A DNA stretch of 29,773 nt from CALZBJ01 sp945619025 (GTDB lineage Bacteria; Pseudomonadota; Gammaproteobacteria; Cardiobacteriales; Wohlfahrtiimonadaceae): NCBI GenBank assembly GCA_945619025.1, contig CALZBJ010000021.1, positions 1 to 29,773 on the forward strand, written 5' to 3'. Positions 20,339-28,637 of this stretch are shown piece by piece. The notes under the pieces were generated by a model. It searched no databases. It saw only the letters and a list, made by a program, of their open reading frames with translations, and was not told the origin of the DNA. A program made the translations under genes and the position numbers. The number at the start of each line of letters is the position of its first letter. Positions within the stretch are counted from its first letter, which is position 1.

Positions 20339-23011
20339 TTAGTTATCTGCGATCATTTGGCGTAATACGTAATGTAAGATACCGCCTGCTTTAAAGTAAT
20401 CTACTTCGTTAAGGGTATCGATACGGCAAAGCACAGTGAATTTCACTTCGGTGCCGTCTGCTTTTTTCGCAGTTACGTTGATATCTTGACCGGGTTTGAT
20501 GTTGTCATCAAATTCGATCGAGAAGGTCTCTTCGCCGTTTAAGCCTAAGCTCTCAGCGTTGTCGCCATTTTTGTATTGAAGCGCGAGGATACCCATTCCG
20601 ATTAAGTTCGAACGGTGGATACGCTCATAGCTCTCAGCGATAACCGCTTTAACGCCTTGAAGATTTGGACCTTTTGCAGCCCAGTCACGGCTTGAACCAC
20701 TTCCGTACTCTTTACCCGCTAGGATAATCGTTGGTGTACCTGCTTCCTTATAACGCATTGCTGCATCATAAATTGGGAGGGTTTCACCGGTTGGAATGTG
20801 TTTCGTGTAACCGCCTTCAACGCCTGACAGCATTTTGTTACGGATACGGATGTTAGCAAACGTACCGCGCATCATCACTTCATGGTTACCACGACGTGAA
20901 CCGTATGAGTTAAAGTCTTTTGGCTCAACTCCACGCTCTTGCAAGTAACGACCTGCAGGAGAATCTGCCATAATCGCACCGGCTGGTGAGATGTGGTCCG
21001 TTGTGATTGAATCACCAAAGTACGCTAACACATTCGCATTTTCGATCGATGATAATGCCGCGATTGGCTTATCGATGTTCTCAAAGTATGGAGGATGTTG
21101 AACGTAGGTTGATTTCTCATTCCATGCGTAGGTTTCGCTTGCGCTCACATTGATCGCTTGCCATGATTCATCCCCATCGAATACGCCTGCGTAGCCTTTA
21201 CGGAACATTGTACCGTCAACTTTTGCTACTGCATCCGCAATTTCTTGGTTTGATGGCCAGATATCTTTTAAGAATACATCATTACCATCTTTATCTTTAG
21301 CAATTGGATCGTTTGCAAGATCGATACGGGTTGTACCCGCGATTGCAAATGCTACAACTAACGGAGGCGACGCTAACCAGTTTGCTTTGATTTGTGCGTG
21401 GATACGACCTTCGAAGTTACGGTTACCAGAAAGCACTGATGATACCGTGAAATCTTTCTCGTCAATCGCTGCAGCCACTTCAGGAATTAGAGGACCTGAG
21501 TTACCGATACACGCCGTACAACCATAACCGGTTAAGTTAAAGCCCACTTCGTTAAGTGATGCGGTTAAGCCTGCTGCATCTAAGTATTCACTTACAACAC
21601 GTGAACCAGGAGCAAGTGATGTTTTCACCCATGGTTTACGTTTGATGCCAAGTTTCGCTGCTTTTTCAGCCACTAAACCCGCTGCCATCATAACGCTTGG
21701 GTTTGAGGTGTTTGTACATGAGGTAATGGCCGCAAATACTACGTCACCTTGATCTAAGGTTACCGTTTCGCCGTCGATGGTGATCTCTTTTGAAAGAGAA
21801 AGATCATCGCCTTGGCCTTCTGCAAATCCGTCAAACGCTTTTTGAAGATCGCTTAATACAACGCGGTCTTGCGGACGTTTAGGACCGGCTAAGCTTGGAA
21901 CTACGGTGCTTAAATCAAGCTCAAGTGTTGCAGTGAACACTGGCTCATCACCGTCGTTGTACCATAAACCTTGCTCTTTTGCATATGCTTCAGTACGCGC
22001 GATTACTTCTTCGTCACGACCGGTTAGACGCATATAGTTAAGCGTCACTTCGTCAACAGGGAAGAAACCAACGGTTGCACCATATTCAGGCGCCATGTTT
22101 GAAATTGTTGCACGGTCTGCAAGTGGAAGCTCTGATAAACCGCTACCGTAGTACTCAACGAATTTACCCACCACACCGTGTTTACGGAGCATTTGTACGA
22201 TCGTTAATACTAAGTCAGTCGCCGTTACGCCTTCACGAAGTTTACCTTCAAGTTTGAAACCCACAACTTCAGGAATTAACATTGAGATTGGCTGACCAAG
22301 AATCGCCGCTTCCGCTTCGATACCACCCACACCCCATGCTAATACTGAAAGACCATTAACCATTGGCGTATGTGAGTCAGTACCCACAGCCGTATCAGGC
22401 ATGATCCATGATTTACCGTCTTTTTCAGATACCCAAGCCACTTGTGAGAGATACTCTAAGTTAACTTGGTGACAGATACCCATTCCAGGAGGCACAACGC
22501 GGAAGTTATCAAACGCGCCTTGACCCCATTTTAAGAACTCATAACGCTCACCGTTACGCTCCATCTCTTTTTCAACGTTCGTTTGGAAAGAGCTTTGGGT
22601 ACCGAATGAGTCGATCATTACCGAGTGGTCAATGACTAAATCAACCGGTGCTAAAGGATTCACCTTTTTCGGGTCACCGCCCGCTTTCGCCATTGCATCA
22701 CGCATTGCTGCTAAGTCAACTACCGCAGGAACCCCTGTGAAGTCTTGCATTAAAACGCGCGCTGGGCGATATTGAATTTCGTGTTTTGATGTACGGTTTT
22801 TAAGCCACTCACCAATCGCTTTAATATCGTCTAACGTTACGGTTTTATTATCTTCGTAGCGTAATAAGTTTTCTAAAAGAACTTTCATCGATTTTGGAAG
22901 TGATGAAAGATCACCTAAGGCTTCTCCAGCTTTTTTAAGCGAGTGATAATGGTACGTTTTACCATTCACATCAAGTGTGGAGAGTGTGTTAAGACTATTG
23001 ACTTTACTCAA
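20339..23011 (-). CDS. acnA: Aconitate hydratase AcnA
   Basis: TCA-cycle enzyme that isomerises citrate to isocitrate through cis-aconitate, using a 4Fe-4S cluster. The 890 residues match AcnA/IRP-type aconitases (E. coli 891) and not AcnB. Cluster cysteines are Cys432 in ITSCTNTSNP and Cys498 and Cys501 in GYGCTACIGNSGPL. VGTDSHTPM near residue 209 and the swivel-domain GSGSSRDWAAKGP and SYERIHRSNL are also present. The start codon is TTG at 23011, supported by AGGAGG 5 nt upstream and by the length of relatives. Two palindromes lie in the upstream region. Monocistronic by its own terminator. Confidence 0.97.
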   Translation of the reverse strand: MSKVNSLNTLSTLDVNGKTYHYHSLKKAGEALGDLSSLPKSMKVLLENLLRYEDNKTVTLDDIKAIGEWLKNRTSKHEIQYRPARVLMQDFTGVPAVVDLAAMRDAMAKAGGDPKKVNPLAPVDLVIDHSVMIDSFGTQSSFQTNVEKEMERNGERYEFLKWGQGAFDNFRVVPPGMGICHQVNLEYLSQVAWVSEKDGKSWIMPDTAVGTDSHTPMVNGLSVLAWGVGGIEAEAAILGQPISMLIPEVVGFKLEGKLREGVTATDLVLTIVQMLRKHGVVGKFVEYYGSGLSELPLADRATISNMAPEYGATVGFFPVDEVTLNYMRLTGRDEEVIARTEAYAKEQGLWYNDGDEPVFTATLELDLSTVVPSLAGPKRPQDRVVLSDLQKAFDGFAEGQGDDLSLSKEITIDGETVTLDQGDVVFAAITSCTNTSNPSVMMAAGLVAEKAAKLGIKRKPWVKTSLAPGSRVVSEYLDAAGLTASLNEVGFNLTGYGCTACIGNSGPLIPEVAAAIDEKDFTVSSVLSGNRNFEGRIHAQIKANWLASPPLVVAFAIAGTTRIDLANDPIAKDKDGNDVFLKDIWPSNQEIADAVAKVDGTMFRKGYAGVFDGDESWQAINVSASETYAWNEKSTYVQHPPYFENIDKPIAALSSIENANVLAYFGDSITTDHISPAGAIMADSPAGRYLQERGVEPKDFNSYGSRRGNHEVMMRGTFANIRIRNKMLSGVEGGYTKHIPTGETLPIYDAAMRYKEAGTPTIILAGKEYGSGSSRDWAAKGPNLQGVKAVIAESYERIHRSNLIGMGILALQYKNGDNAESLGLNGEETFSIEFDDNIKPGQDINVTAKKADGTEVKFTVLCRIDTLNEVDYFKAGGILHYVLRQMIADN

Positions 23012-23050
23012 AACTACCTCCTAGATATTTATTTTGATCTGTTTTTATTG

Positions 23051-23094
23051 TTAATGATCATTAAGACCAATTAGCCATTGATTTTAAAAATCAA
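23051..23094. promoter_or_regulatory. Two palindromes upstream of acnA
   Basis: TTAATGATCATTAA (23051-23064) is a perfect 14-bp palindrome, and TTGATTTT-A-AAAATCAA (23078-23094) has perfect 8-bp arms. Both lie 40-85 bp upstream of the acnA TTG start. They are candidate operators; the second has the FNR half-sites but 7 instead of 4 bases between them. Confidence 0.4.
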
Positions 23095-23154
23095 GTAACC
23101 GTTCAAACCTTCTTTATCATAACAAGATTATGATGCAAAAGAAATTCAAAACCT

Positions 23155-23619
23155 TTAATCTATCTGCTCGAGTAAACTGATCATTTCTACAGCACCCACG
23201 GCAACATTGTAGCCCGTATTTCCCGCCTTCGTACCGGCTCTTTCAAGGGCCTGTTCAATGGTGTCTGTGGTCAAAACTCCAAACATGACTGGTTTCCCCG
23301 CATCGATCCCAATTTGACCGATTCCTTTCGCCGCTTCGCCAGCAACAAAATCAAAGTGAGCCGTTGCCCCGCGAATCACAGCTCCTAGGCAGATAACTGC
23401 GTCAATATCAGCCTTTTGCGCGAATTTTTTCGCAATCAGCGGAATCTCATAAGCGCCGGGCACCCACGCAAGGGTAATATTTTCTTCTTTAAGACCGCTA
23501 CGGCAGAGCGCATCTTTCGCCCCTTCAATAAGTTGCTTGGTAATAAGGCTATTAAAACGCCCTGCTACGATCGCAATTTTTTTGTCTTGAATATTGAGCT
23601 GACCTTCAATGATTTTCAT
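23155..23619 (-). CDS. ribH: 6,7-dimethyl-8-ribityllumazine synthase
   Basis: Penultimate step of riboflavin synthesis: joins the ribityl-diaminopyrimidine with 3,4-dihydroxy-2-butanone 4-phosphate; usually a 60-subunit capsid-like shell or pentamer. The 154 residues show the signatures AGRFNSLITKQLIEGA, WVPGAYEIPL, ICLGAVIRGATAHFDFVAGEAAKGI with the active-site His, and PVMFGVLTTDTIEQALERAGTKAGN. It is the last gene of the riboflavin operon, 70 bp after ribBA. The phylogeny-dependent names ribE and ribH both exist; I use ribH. Confidence 0.96.
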   Translation of the reverse strand: MKIIEGQLNIQDKKIAIVAGRFNSLITKQLIEGAKDALCRSGLKEENITLAWVPGAYEIPLIAKKFAQKADIDAVICLGAVIRGATAHFDFVAGEAAKGIGQIGIDAGKPVMFGVLTTDTIEQALERAGTKAGNTGYNVAVGAVEMISLLEQID

Positions 23620-23689
23620 AATTTTTCTCTCTAGTTATATATAAAATTTTTTTATCGAAATGAAATATTTTTATCTTGCAAACGAATCA

Positions 23690-24895
23690 TTATTGAGCAA
23701 TCTTATCGAACCGATGCCCCATGCGATCCGCTTTCACCGTTAGGTAACCCCGATTTTCATCCGTCTCAAAGCGCGGTGTCGCCACCTGTTCGAGCACATG
23801 AATGCCCCCTGCTTTAAGCGCTGCAACCTTTTCAGGGTTATTTGTAATAATTTTGACATTGCTCACATTAAAATAGTTGAGCATACTTACCGCTTCCTCA
23901 TAACTGCGCGAATCCACCTCGTGTCCGAGCGTCACATTCGCATCAATGGTATCTAAACCACTATCTTGGAGCGCGTAAGCTTTAATCTTTTCCACCAAGC
24001 CAATCCCGCGCCCTTCTTGACGCAGATAGATTAAGATTCCGTTTTCAGCTTGGGCAATCTCATTGAGTCCAAATTCGAGCTGACGGCGACAATCACATTT
24101 AATCGAGTGGAAAATATCCCCCGTTAAACATTCTGAGTGAATCCGAATCGTCGCCGGTTGATTGAAATCTGATCCCTCTTTAACGAGCGCAATATGCGGT
24201 TCACCGCCAAGTTTATTTTGGAAGCTAAAGATCCGGAAATCGCCAAATTCTGTGGGAAGTTTTGCATCACTTTCCGGCGTTAAGATAAATTCACGATAGG
24301 CCACAATGTCTGCAATCGTTAATAGGAGCAGATCGTGCTTTTCAGCAAATTCGATGAGATCCGGCTCACGCGCCATATCACCATCATCTTTTAAAATCTC
24401 GCAGATCATCGCAACCGGTTTTAATCCCGCAAGTTTTACAATATCCACCGATGCTTCTGTATGCCCGCGGCGCTCAAGCACTCCGCCATCTTTCGCAATC
24501 AGCGGAAAAATATGGCCCGGTTTATTAAAATCATCGCCCGTCGCCTCATCGTTTGCGAGCTCATTAATGGTGACGCAGCGCTCAATCGCCGAAATCCCGG
24601 TATGGAGCGATTTATGATCCACCGAAACGGTAAACGCCGTTTTATACGGATCTTCGTTATTGATCACCATCGGCTTTAACTCAAGCTGATCGGCACGCTC
24701 CCGTGACATCGGCACACAGACAAGCCCGCGCGCCATTTTAATCATAAAGTTGGTGGTTTCAACGGTGGCTTTTTCCGCCGCCATCACTAAATCCCCTTCA
24801 TTCTCACGGGATTTATCATCCATAATGATGACCATTTTGCCCTGTTTAATTGCACGAATGGCCGCTTGTACTTTTTGAATAGATTGTTGATTCAT
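23690..24895 (-). CDS. ribBA: Bifunctional DHBP synthase / GTP cyclohydrolase II
   Basis: Supplies both starting units of riboflavin. Residues 1-205 are 3,4-dihydroxy-2-butanone 4-phosphate synthase, with DDKSRENEGDLVMAA binding Mg2+ and ribulose 5-phosphate and GHIFPL...RRGHTEAS. Residues 206-401 are GTP cyclohydrolase II with zinc cysteines in SECLTGDIFHSIKCDCRRQL and LRQEGRGIGL. In some proteobacteria the RibA half is degenerate, but here all three zinc cysteines and the catalytic segment are kept, so both activities are expected. It is 18 bp after ribE in the operon; GGAG precedes the ATG. Confidence 0.96.
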   Translation of the reverse strand: MNQQSIQKVQAAIRAIKQGKMVIIMDDKSRENEGDLVMAAEKATVETTNFMIKMARGLVCVPMSRERADQLELKPMVINNEDPYKTAFTVSVDHKSLHTGISAIERCVTINELANDEATGDDFNKPGHIFPLIAKDGGVLERRGHTEASVDIVKLAGLKPVAMICEILKDDGDMAREPDLIEFAEKHDLLLLTIADIVAYREFILTPESDAKLPTEFGDFRIFSFQNKLGGEPHIALVKEGSDFNQPATIRIHSECLTGDIFHSIKCDCRRQLEFGLNEIAQAENGILIYLRQEGRGIGLVEKIKAYALQDSGLDTIDANVTLGHEVDSRSYEEAVSMLNYFNVSNVKIITNNPEKVAALKAGGIHVLEQVATPRFETDENRGYLTVKADRMGHRFDKIAQ

Positions 24896-24913
24896 GATCG
24901 TTCTCCTAATCCC

Positions 24914-25543
24914 TTAATAACCCCAATTGCTCAAGGTTTCCCGTGTTAATGTCTCTTTTGCTTCGTGTTGCGCACGCACATATTTTCCATACATATCAAA
25001 TTCAATATTGACGCGATCGCCGATCTTTTTTCCGCCCAAATTGGTGATACTAAACGTATGCGGAATGATGCCGACGGTAAATGTATCTTTCGTGACGCCC
25101 ATAATCGTTAGGCTAATGCCGTCAATCGCGATCGATCCTTTCGGAATAATCAGTCCCTCATGAGGATTATCGAGCTTAAAGGTAAGTTCATGCACCTCCG
25201 TCAGTGGCGTTACTTTTGTTAGCACCGCGCCTCCATCGATATGCCCGCTTACCAGATGCCCGCCTAAACGATCGCCAACCGCAAGCGCGCGCTCAAGATT
25301 GACCTTTAAGCCTTTGTGATAGGTGCCGAGCTCCGTTTTTTTGAGCGTTTCTGGCATCACATCGGCTTCGAAATAATCGCTTCCAAGCTTTGTCGCCGTC
25401 AGACAGGTTCCGTTCACAGCGATACTATCGCCAAGTTTCGTCCCTTCCAGCACCGTATTCGCGCCGATGGTAATCACGGTGAGATCTTTCTTATGCTCGA
25501 TCGAGCGAATCTCACCGAGCTCTTCAATAATTCCGGTAAACAT
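24914..25543 (-). CDS. ribE: Riboflavin synthase, alpha chain
   Basis: Last step of the pathway: dismutates two lumazine molecules to riboflavin and the pyrimidine substrate of RibH. The 209 residues consist of two lumazine-binding barrels, each beginning with a family motif: MFTGIIEELGEI with NGTCLTA, and VSGHIDG with GSIAIDGISLTI and IPHTFSITNL. A C-terminal helix for trimer formation follows. Its ATG directly abuts the ribD stop codon, so the two are translationally coupled. The same gene is called ribC in some species. Confidence 0.96.
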   Translation of the reverse strand: MFTGIIEELGEIRSIEHKKDLTVITIGANTVLEGTKLGDSIAVNGTCLTATKLGSDYFEADVMPETLKKTELGTYHKGLKVNLERALAVGDRLGGHLVSGHIDGGAVLTKVTPLTEVHELTFKLDNPHEGLIIPKGSIAIDGISLTIMGVTKDTFTVGIIPHTFSITNLGGKKIGDRVNIEFDMYGKYVRAQHEAKETLTRETLSNWGY

Positions 25544-26695
25544 CTATGCTTCTCCTTTAAAAAAGGCACCGACGTAGAGCGATTCCCCTACGCGTTCTGT
25601 CTCAAAAATCGTTAAAATGGGGGCACACTCAAGCGCTGTCGTATCACTCGTTGCCCAAAGCTCATACGCATCGCGATCGCCAATGAGGCGCGGGCCGTAA
25701 AAAAGTGCGAGCTCATCGACATAGCCCGCATTTAAAAAGGCATCATAAATTCCTGCACCGCCTTCCAGCATCACGCTCATAATCCCTCGCTCAGTAAGCG
25801 TATTAAGCACCGATTTGATCGAAATAGTCGCCCCATCCACCGCAACAATCTCAACGCCTTTATTTATAAGCGTCTCAATCAATTTGCCGGCCTGTTTGAT
25901 CGCGGGTTCTGTAGTAATGATGAGGGTTTGAAGTGATGTGCTAATATCGTTAAAGAGAGTCAGATCTTCACTAACGCCGGTAAAATCTTGGATTAAGACC
26001 ACGCGTAGAGGCGCTTTCCCCCGGCCTTCATAGCCATAACGCACCGTTAAGCTTGGGTTATCGGCAATGAGCGTTCCTTTTCCAATTAGAATGGCATCGT
26101 GAAGCCCGCGAATGTAGTGGGTTTTCTCCCGCGCTTTTGGGCAGGTAATCCACTGTGAATCCCCGGTTTTTGTGGCAAGTTTCCCATCTAAGCTAAGCGC
26201 CGCTTTCAGAGTAACAAAAGGGCGTTTAGTCAATTGATTATGAATAAAATGGCGATTGATATGGCGAGCACGCGCCTCAAGTAATCCCGTCGAAACGTCA
26301 ATCCCTTGCGCCCTTAAATATGCATGGCCTTGCCCGCCAACTTTAGGATTGGGGTCTTCCATCGCACTGACAACGCGGGTGATTCCTGCATTGACAATAG
26401 CTTCGGTACACGCGCCAGTTTTCCCAACATGGCAACAGGGTTCAAGCGTGACATAAATAGTCGAGCCTTCAATCTCAGCCGCGGACGCATGTTTTTTTGC
26501 CGCATGAATCGCATTGACTTCCGCATGGGCATCACCTGCTTTTTGATGATACCCTTCGCCGATAATCCGCCCTTCTTTTACTAAAATAGCGCCGACATAG
26601 GGGTTCGGCGATACATTGCCATATCCCTTTTCTGCAAGCGTTAAAGCAAGCGCCATAAAGCGTTCATCTTCTGCTGTCCAACGATTTTCACTCAT
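25544..26695 (-). CDS. ribD: Bifunctional riboflavin deaminase/reductase RibD
   Basis: Second and third steps of riboflavin synthesis. Residues 8-150 form the zinc deaminase: HAEVNAIHAA and TLEPCCHVGKTGACTEAI give the His and two Cys ligands and the catalytic Glu. Residues 155-383 are the NADPH-dependent reductase with PFVTLKAALSLDGKLAT, GKGTLIADNPSLTVR and the VMLEGGAGIYDAFL loop. First gene of the operon. The ATG at 26695 has no normal Shine-Dalgarno and touches the U-tract of the riboswitch terminator, so translation is possible only on read-through transcripts. An internal ATG at residue 14 would cut into the first helix of the deaminase and is less likely. Confidence 0.95.
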   Translation of the reverse strand: MSENRWTAEDERFMALALTLAEKGYGNVSPNPYVGAILVKEGRIIGEGYHQKAGDAHAEVNAIHAAKKHASAAEIEGSTIYVTLEPCCHVGKTGACTEAIVNAGITRVVSAMEDPNPKVGGQGHAYLRAQGIDVSTGLLEARARHINRHFIHNQLTKRPFVTLKAALSLDGKLATKTGDSQWITCPKAREKTHYIRGLHDAILIGKGTLIADNPSLTVRYGYEGRGKAPLRVVLIQDFTGVSEDLTLFNDISTSLQTLIITTEPAIKQAGKLIETLINKGVEIVAVDGATISIKSVLNTLTERGIMSVMLEGGAGIYDAFLNAGYVDELALFYGPRLIGDRDAYELWATSDTTALECAPILTIFETERVGESLYVGAFFKGEA

Positions 26696-26727
26696 AAAAA
26701 AAGCCCCAATCTTTAATTTGGGGCTTT
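26696..26727 (-). terminator. Attenuator terminator of the riboflavin operon
   Basis: Minus strand AAAGCCCCAA (26727-26718) pairs with TTGGGGCTTT (26709-26700), and the U run reaches the base before the ribD ATG. Its 5' arm GCCCCAAA (26724-26717) is also an exact complement of TTTGGGGC (26960-26953) in the 5' strand of the FMN aptamer, a ready-made antiterminator. Confidence 0.88.
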
Positions 26728-26801
26728 AAGCATTCAGGTTGAGCGATTTATAAAAATAGACACGTATAAAAACGATCACGCTAAAACAAATCGGCGTGCC
26801 T

Positions 26802-26834
26802 AAAGATTCGATCAATCGTTCATGATCGATCTTT
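26802..26834 (-). promoter_or_regulatory. Linker hairpin of the riboswitch leader
   Basis: AAAGAT-CGATCA and TGATCG-A-ATCTTT form a 12 bp stem with one bulge and an 8 nt loop, right after the FMN aptamer. AAAGAT/ATCTTT also occurs in aptamer stem P1 and in the terminator loop, so alternative pairing is possible. Confidence 0.6.
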
Positions 26835-26857
26835 CAGTCTCTCTATTTTTATAATCT

Positions 26858-26963
26858 ATCTTTTACCATCCAGACTTTACTGTCGGTCTTGGAATTTCAC
26901 CAATGTCAGCTTGCGCTCGCGGACTGTTACCGCCGGTCGGGAATTTCACCCTGCCCCAAAGAT
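26858..26963 (-). ncRNA. FMN riboswitch (RFN element)
   Basis: FMN-sensing aptamer controlling the riboflavin operon. The minus strand carries the RFN signature words in order: GGGGCAGGGTGAAATTCCC, GACCGGCGGTAACAGTCCGC, TTGGTGAAATTCCAAGACCG, ACAGTAAAGTCTGGATGG. Stem P1 is ATCTTT (26963-26958) with AAAGAT (26863-26858). The P1 5' strand with its adjoining GGGGC can pair instead with the terminator arm at 26717-26724. Without FMN the terminator is therefore blocked; with FMN P1 closes and transcription stops before ribD. Confidence 0.97.
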
Positions 26964-26984
26964 AAATTTAAAATCTATTCTTTG

Positions 26985-26993
26985 AGATTAGCA
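26985..26993 (-). promoter_or_regulatory. Extended -10 promoter of the riboflavin leader
   Basis: Minus strand TGC-TAATCT forms an extended -10 whose predicted start, near 26978, lies 15 nt before the FMN aptamer. No clear -35 box was seen. Confidence 0.45.
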
Positions 26994-27144
26994 CAAATTG
27001 CATAAAATGGGTAGTCTGCGTAAATTCTATTCGTCTTCCGCGCGAAGTCAGAGTGAAAAAGTGCAAAATCGGGTATTATAGAGACGGTTTTAGGTCTTAT
27101 TATCAGACCCTCTATTTATTCAATTTGAGGAGTTTTCTCGTCAT

Positions 27145-27936
27145 ATGACGTCGATTCAATCCCCTTTTTTAAAGAAAATTTCAAAAAGTGCGCTCCGCTA
27201 TACGCTGACGTTTACCTTTTTTATGGGCTTTTTTCTGCTCTATCTGAACGCCGACTACCGGATGGGTATGCCCTACACGCTGCGTTATTACGATCACAGT
27301 TTTGTGCTGGCGTTTCTCGCACTCATATCGTTTTTGGGGCTCATTCATTTAAGTGCTTTTTACCAAGAGACGAGCACCCATCCTGAAGAGAAAATGCTGA
27401 TCACCTCCGCCCTTGTGCTCACATTAGTCGGCGCGCTCATTGCGATGCTCCTCTCCCTGTCAGATACAACGTTGCAAAAACGGACCAATGATTATATCTT
27501 CTGGTGCGTTCTTTTTTATGCGCTGATTACTGGATTTTTCCTCAATCTAAACCACTATAAGCGCGGGTTTTGGGTTTTAACGGTGGTGATTTTCCCGCCG
27601 ATTAGTCTCGGACTCACCTTTCTTTATCTCATTACCGGCCACTTTTTACTCTCAGATGCGACGCTTAATCTTATTCTCGATAAGCTCGATTGGCTCGTTA
27701 ATACCAAGCTCAATATCATTCCGCTGCGCTCGGGTAGCCGATATACCGAGATTACCGAGGAATTCCTATTTTTGCTCTTTTCTATTACCACGCTCATCAA
27801 TATTGCGCTCGTGAAACTTGGATTTAATCTCTATCTTAAAATTGAATCGAGCTTTTTACAGGGGGCGATTAAATATCTCTTTATTACAGGCGGCGCGCTC
27901 TCATTTGCGCTCTATCTGCTCTTTAATTTTACGTAA
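27145..27936 (+). CDS. Multi-pass membrane protein of unknown function
   Basis: I do not recognise the family. The 263 residues contain about seven hydrophobic helices (near 17-33, 50-67, 85-104, 117-134, 142-165, 206-228 and 240-261). A hydrophilic loop at about 176-204 contains LDKLDWLVNTKLNIIPLRSGSRYTEI. There is no signal peptide and no conserved catalytic pattern. A GAGGAG sequence lies 12 nt before the ATG, further than usual, so initiation may be weak. It is divergent from the riboflavin operon and has a terminator that overlaps the end of the next, convergent gene. Confidence 0.7.
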   Translation: MTSIQSPFLKKISKSALRYTLTFTFFMGFFLLYLNADYRMGMPYTLRYYDHSFVLAFLALISFLGLIHLSAFYQETSTHPEEKMLITSALVLTLVGALIAMLLSLSDTTLQKRTNDYIFWCVLFYALITGFFLNLNHYKRGFWVLTVVIFPPISLGLTFLYLITGHFLLSDATLNLILDKLDWLVNTKLNIIPLRSGSRYTEITEEFLFLLFSITTLINIALVKLGFNLYLKIESSFLQGAIKYLFITGGALSFALYLLFNFT

Positions 27937-27972
27937 ACGCGCTCTTATTAACACTCATCGAAAAGAAACTTC

Positions 27973-28008
27973 AAAGGCAGGCAATATTACAATAACCCTG
28001 CCTTTTTT
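27973..28008 (+). terminator. Terminator overlapping the 3' end of the esterase gene
   Basis: AAAGGCAGG (27973-27981) pairs with CCTGCCTTT (27997-28005), followed by further T residues. It ends the plus-strand membrane protein gene, and its 3' arm lies inside the last codons of the convergent minus-strand gene. Confidence 0.8.
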
Positions 28009-28637
28009 AATGCCTCATAGACTGATTCCGCCAGCTGATAATAACCTTTACTATTGGGGTGAATTTGATCCGAGCGCAGCGACTCATGTTTTAACACATC
28101 ACCAATGGCGTTCGAAATCAGTAAAATATCTTCCTCTTTTGCAAGCTCCCGATAGAGCGAAGCATCACTTGGAATCCCGAGGACTACCGCTGTCATCGAA
28201 AATTCAGGCACGGCAATTAAAACTGGAATCGCGCCATGGGCTTTGACCTCACCAATCATCGCTCGCAAATCCTCTTTAACTAACGTCTCAGAACGACGCG
28301 CTAAAAAGTCGTTGCCACCAAGCTCAATTAAGACAAGCTCGGGCTGATAGGTTTCAAGCTCATTTTGCAAGCGCATCCGCCCCTCAAAAGCCTTCTCGCC
28401 ACTGATGCCACGATTAATTACCTCCATACCGGAAAGCTCGCTTAAAATCGTGGGGTAACTTGCCTCGCGCGGAGCGTTATAACCGTAAGTAATGCTATCG
28501 CCAAAAGCTAAAAGAGTCGCATCAAGGGGAAGTTTATTATAGGTTTTATTCGGTGCCCCACAGCTCACGAGTAATCCCATTCCCATAATCAATATCCCCT
28601 TAATAAACTCTCGTCTCACGCGCCCATTATTTTGCAT
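27987..28637 (-). CDS. SGNH/GDSL hydrolase lipoprotein (TesA-like), probable Tat substrate
   Basis: Serine esterase of the TesA/arylesterase type, 216 residues. Catalytic blocks are complete: FGDSITYG (Ser48), the GISGEKAF Gly, GGNDF (Asn109) and DQIHPNSKGY (Asp190, His193). The start at 28637 has AAGGAG 6 nt upstream. The signal begins with VRREFIKG, matching the twin-arginine consensus RRxFLK, and ends in the lipobox LVSC with Cys26. It is therefore probably a folded lipoprotein sent through Tat. The natural ester or thioester substrate is unknown. Its start overlaps the end of the upstream membrane-protein gene by 11 bp, so the two are co-transcribed. Confidence 0.87.
   Translation of the reverse strand: MQNNGRVRREFIKGILIMGMGLLVSCGAPNKTYNKLPLDATLLAFGDSITYGYNAPREASYPTILSELSGMEVINRGISGEKAFEGRMRLQNELETYQPELVLIELGGNDFLARRSETLVKEDLRAMIGEVKAHGAIPVLIAVPEFSMTAVVLGIPSDASLYRELAKEEDILLISNAIGDVLKHESLRSDQIHPNSKGYYQLAESVYEALKKAGLL

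Noticed and set aside
26781..26800. A third GCCGATTTG on the minus strand, inside the riboflavin leader, like the conserved leader element
   Set aside because: It lacks the GCTTGCGGGCA and CAGCTAA blocks and sits in a simple CACGC/GCGTG hairpin between FMN aptamer and terminator. Chance resemblance is more likely.
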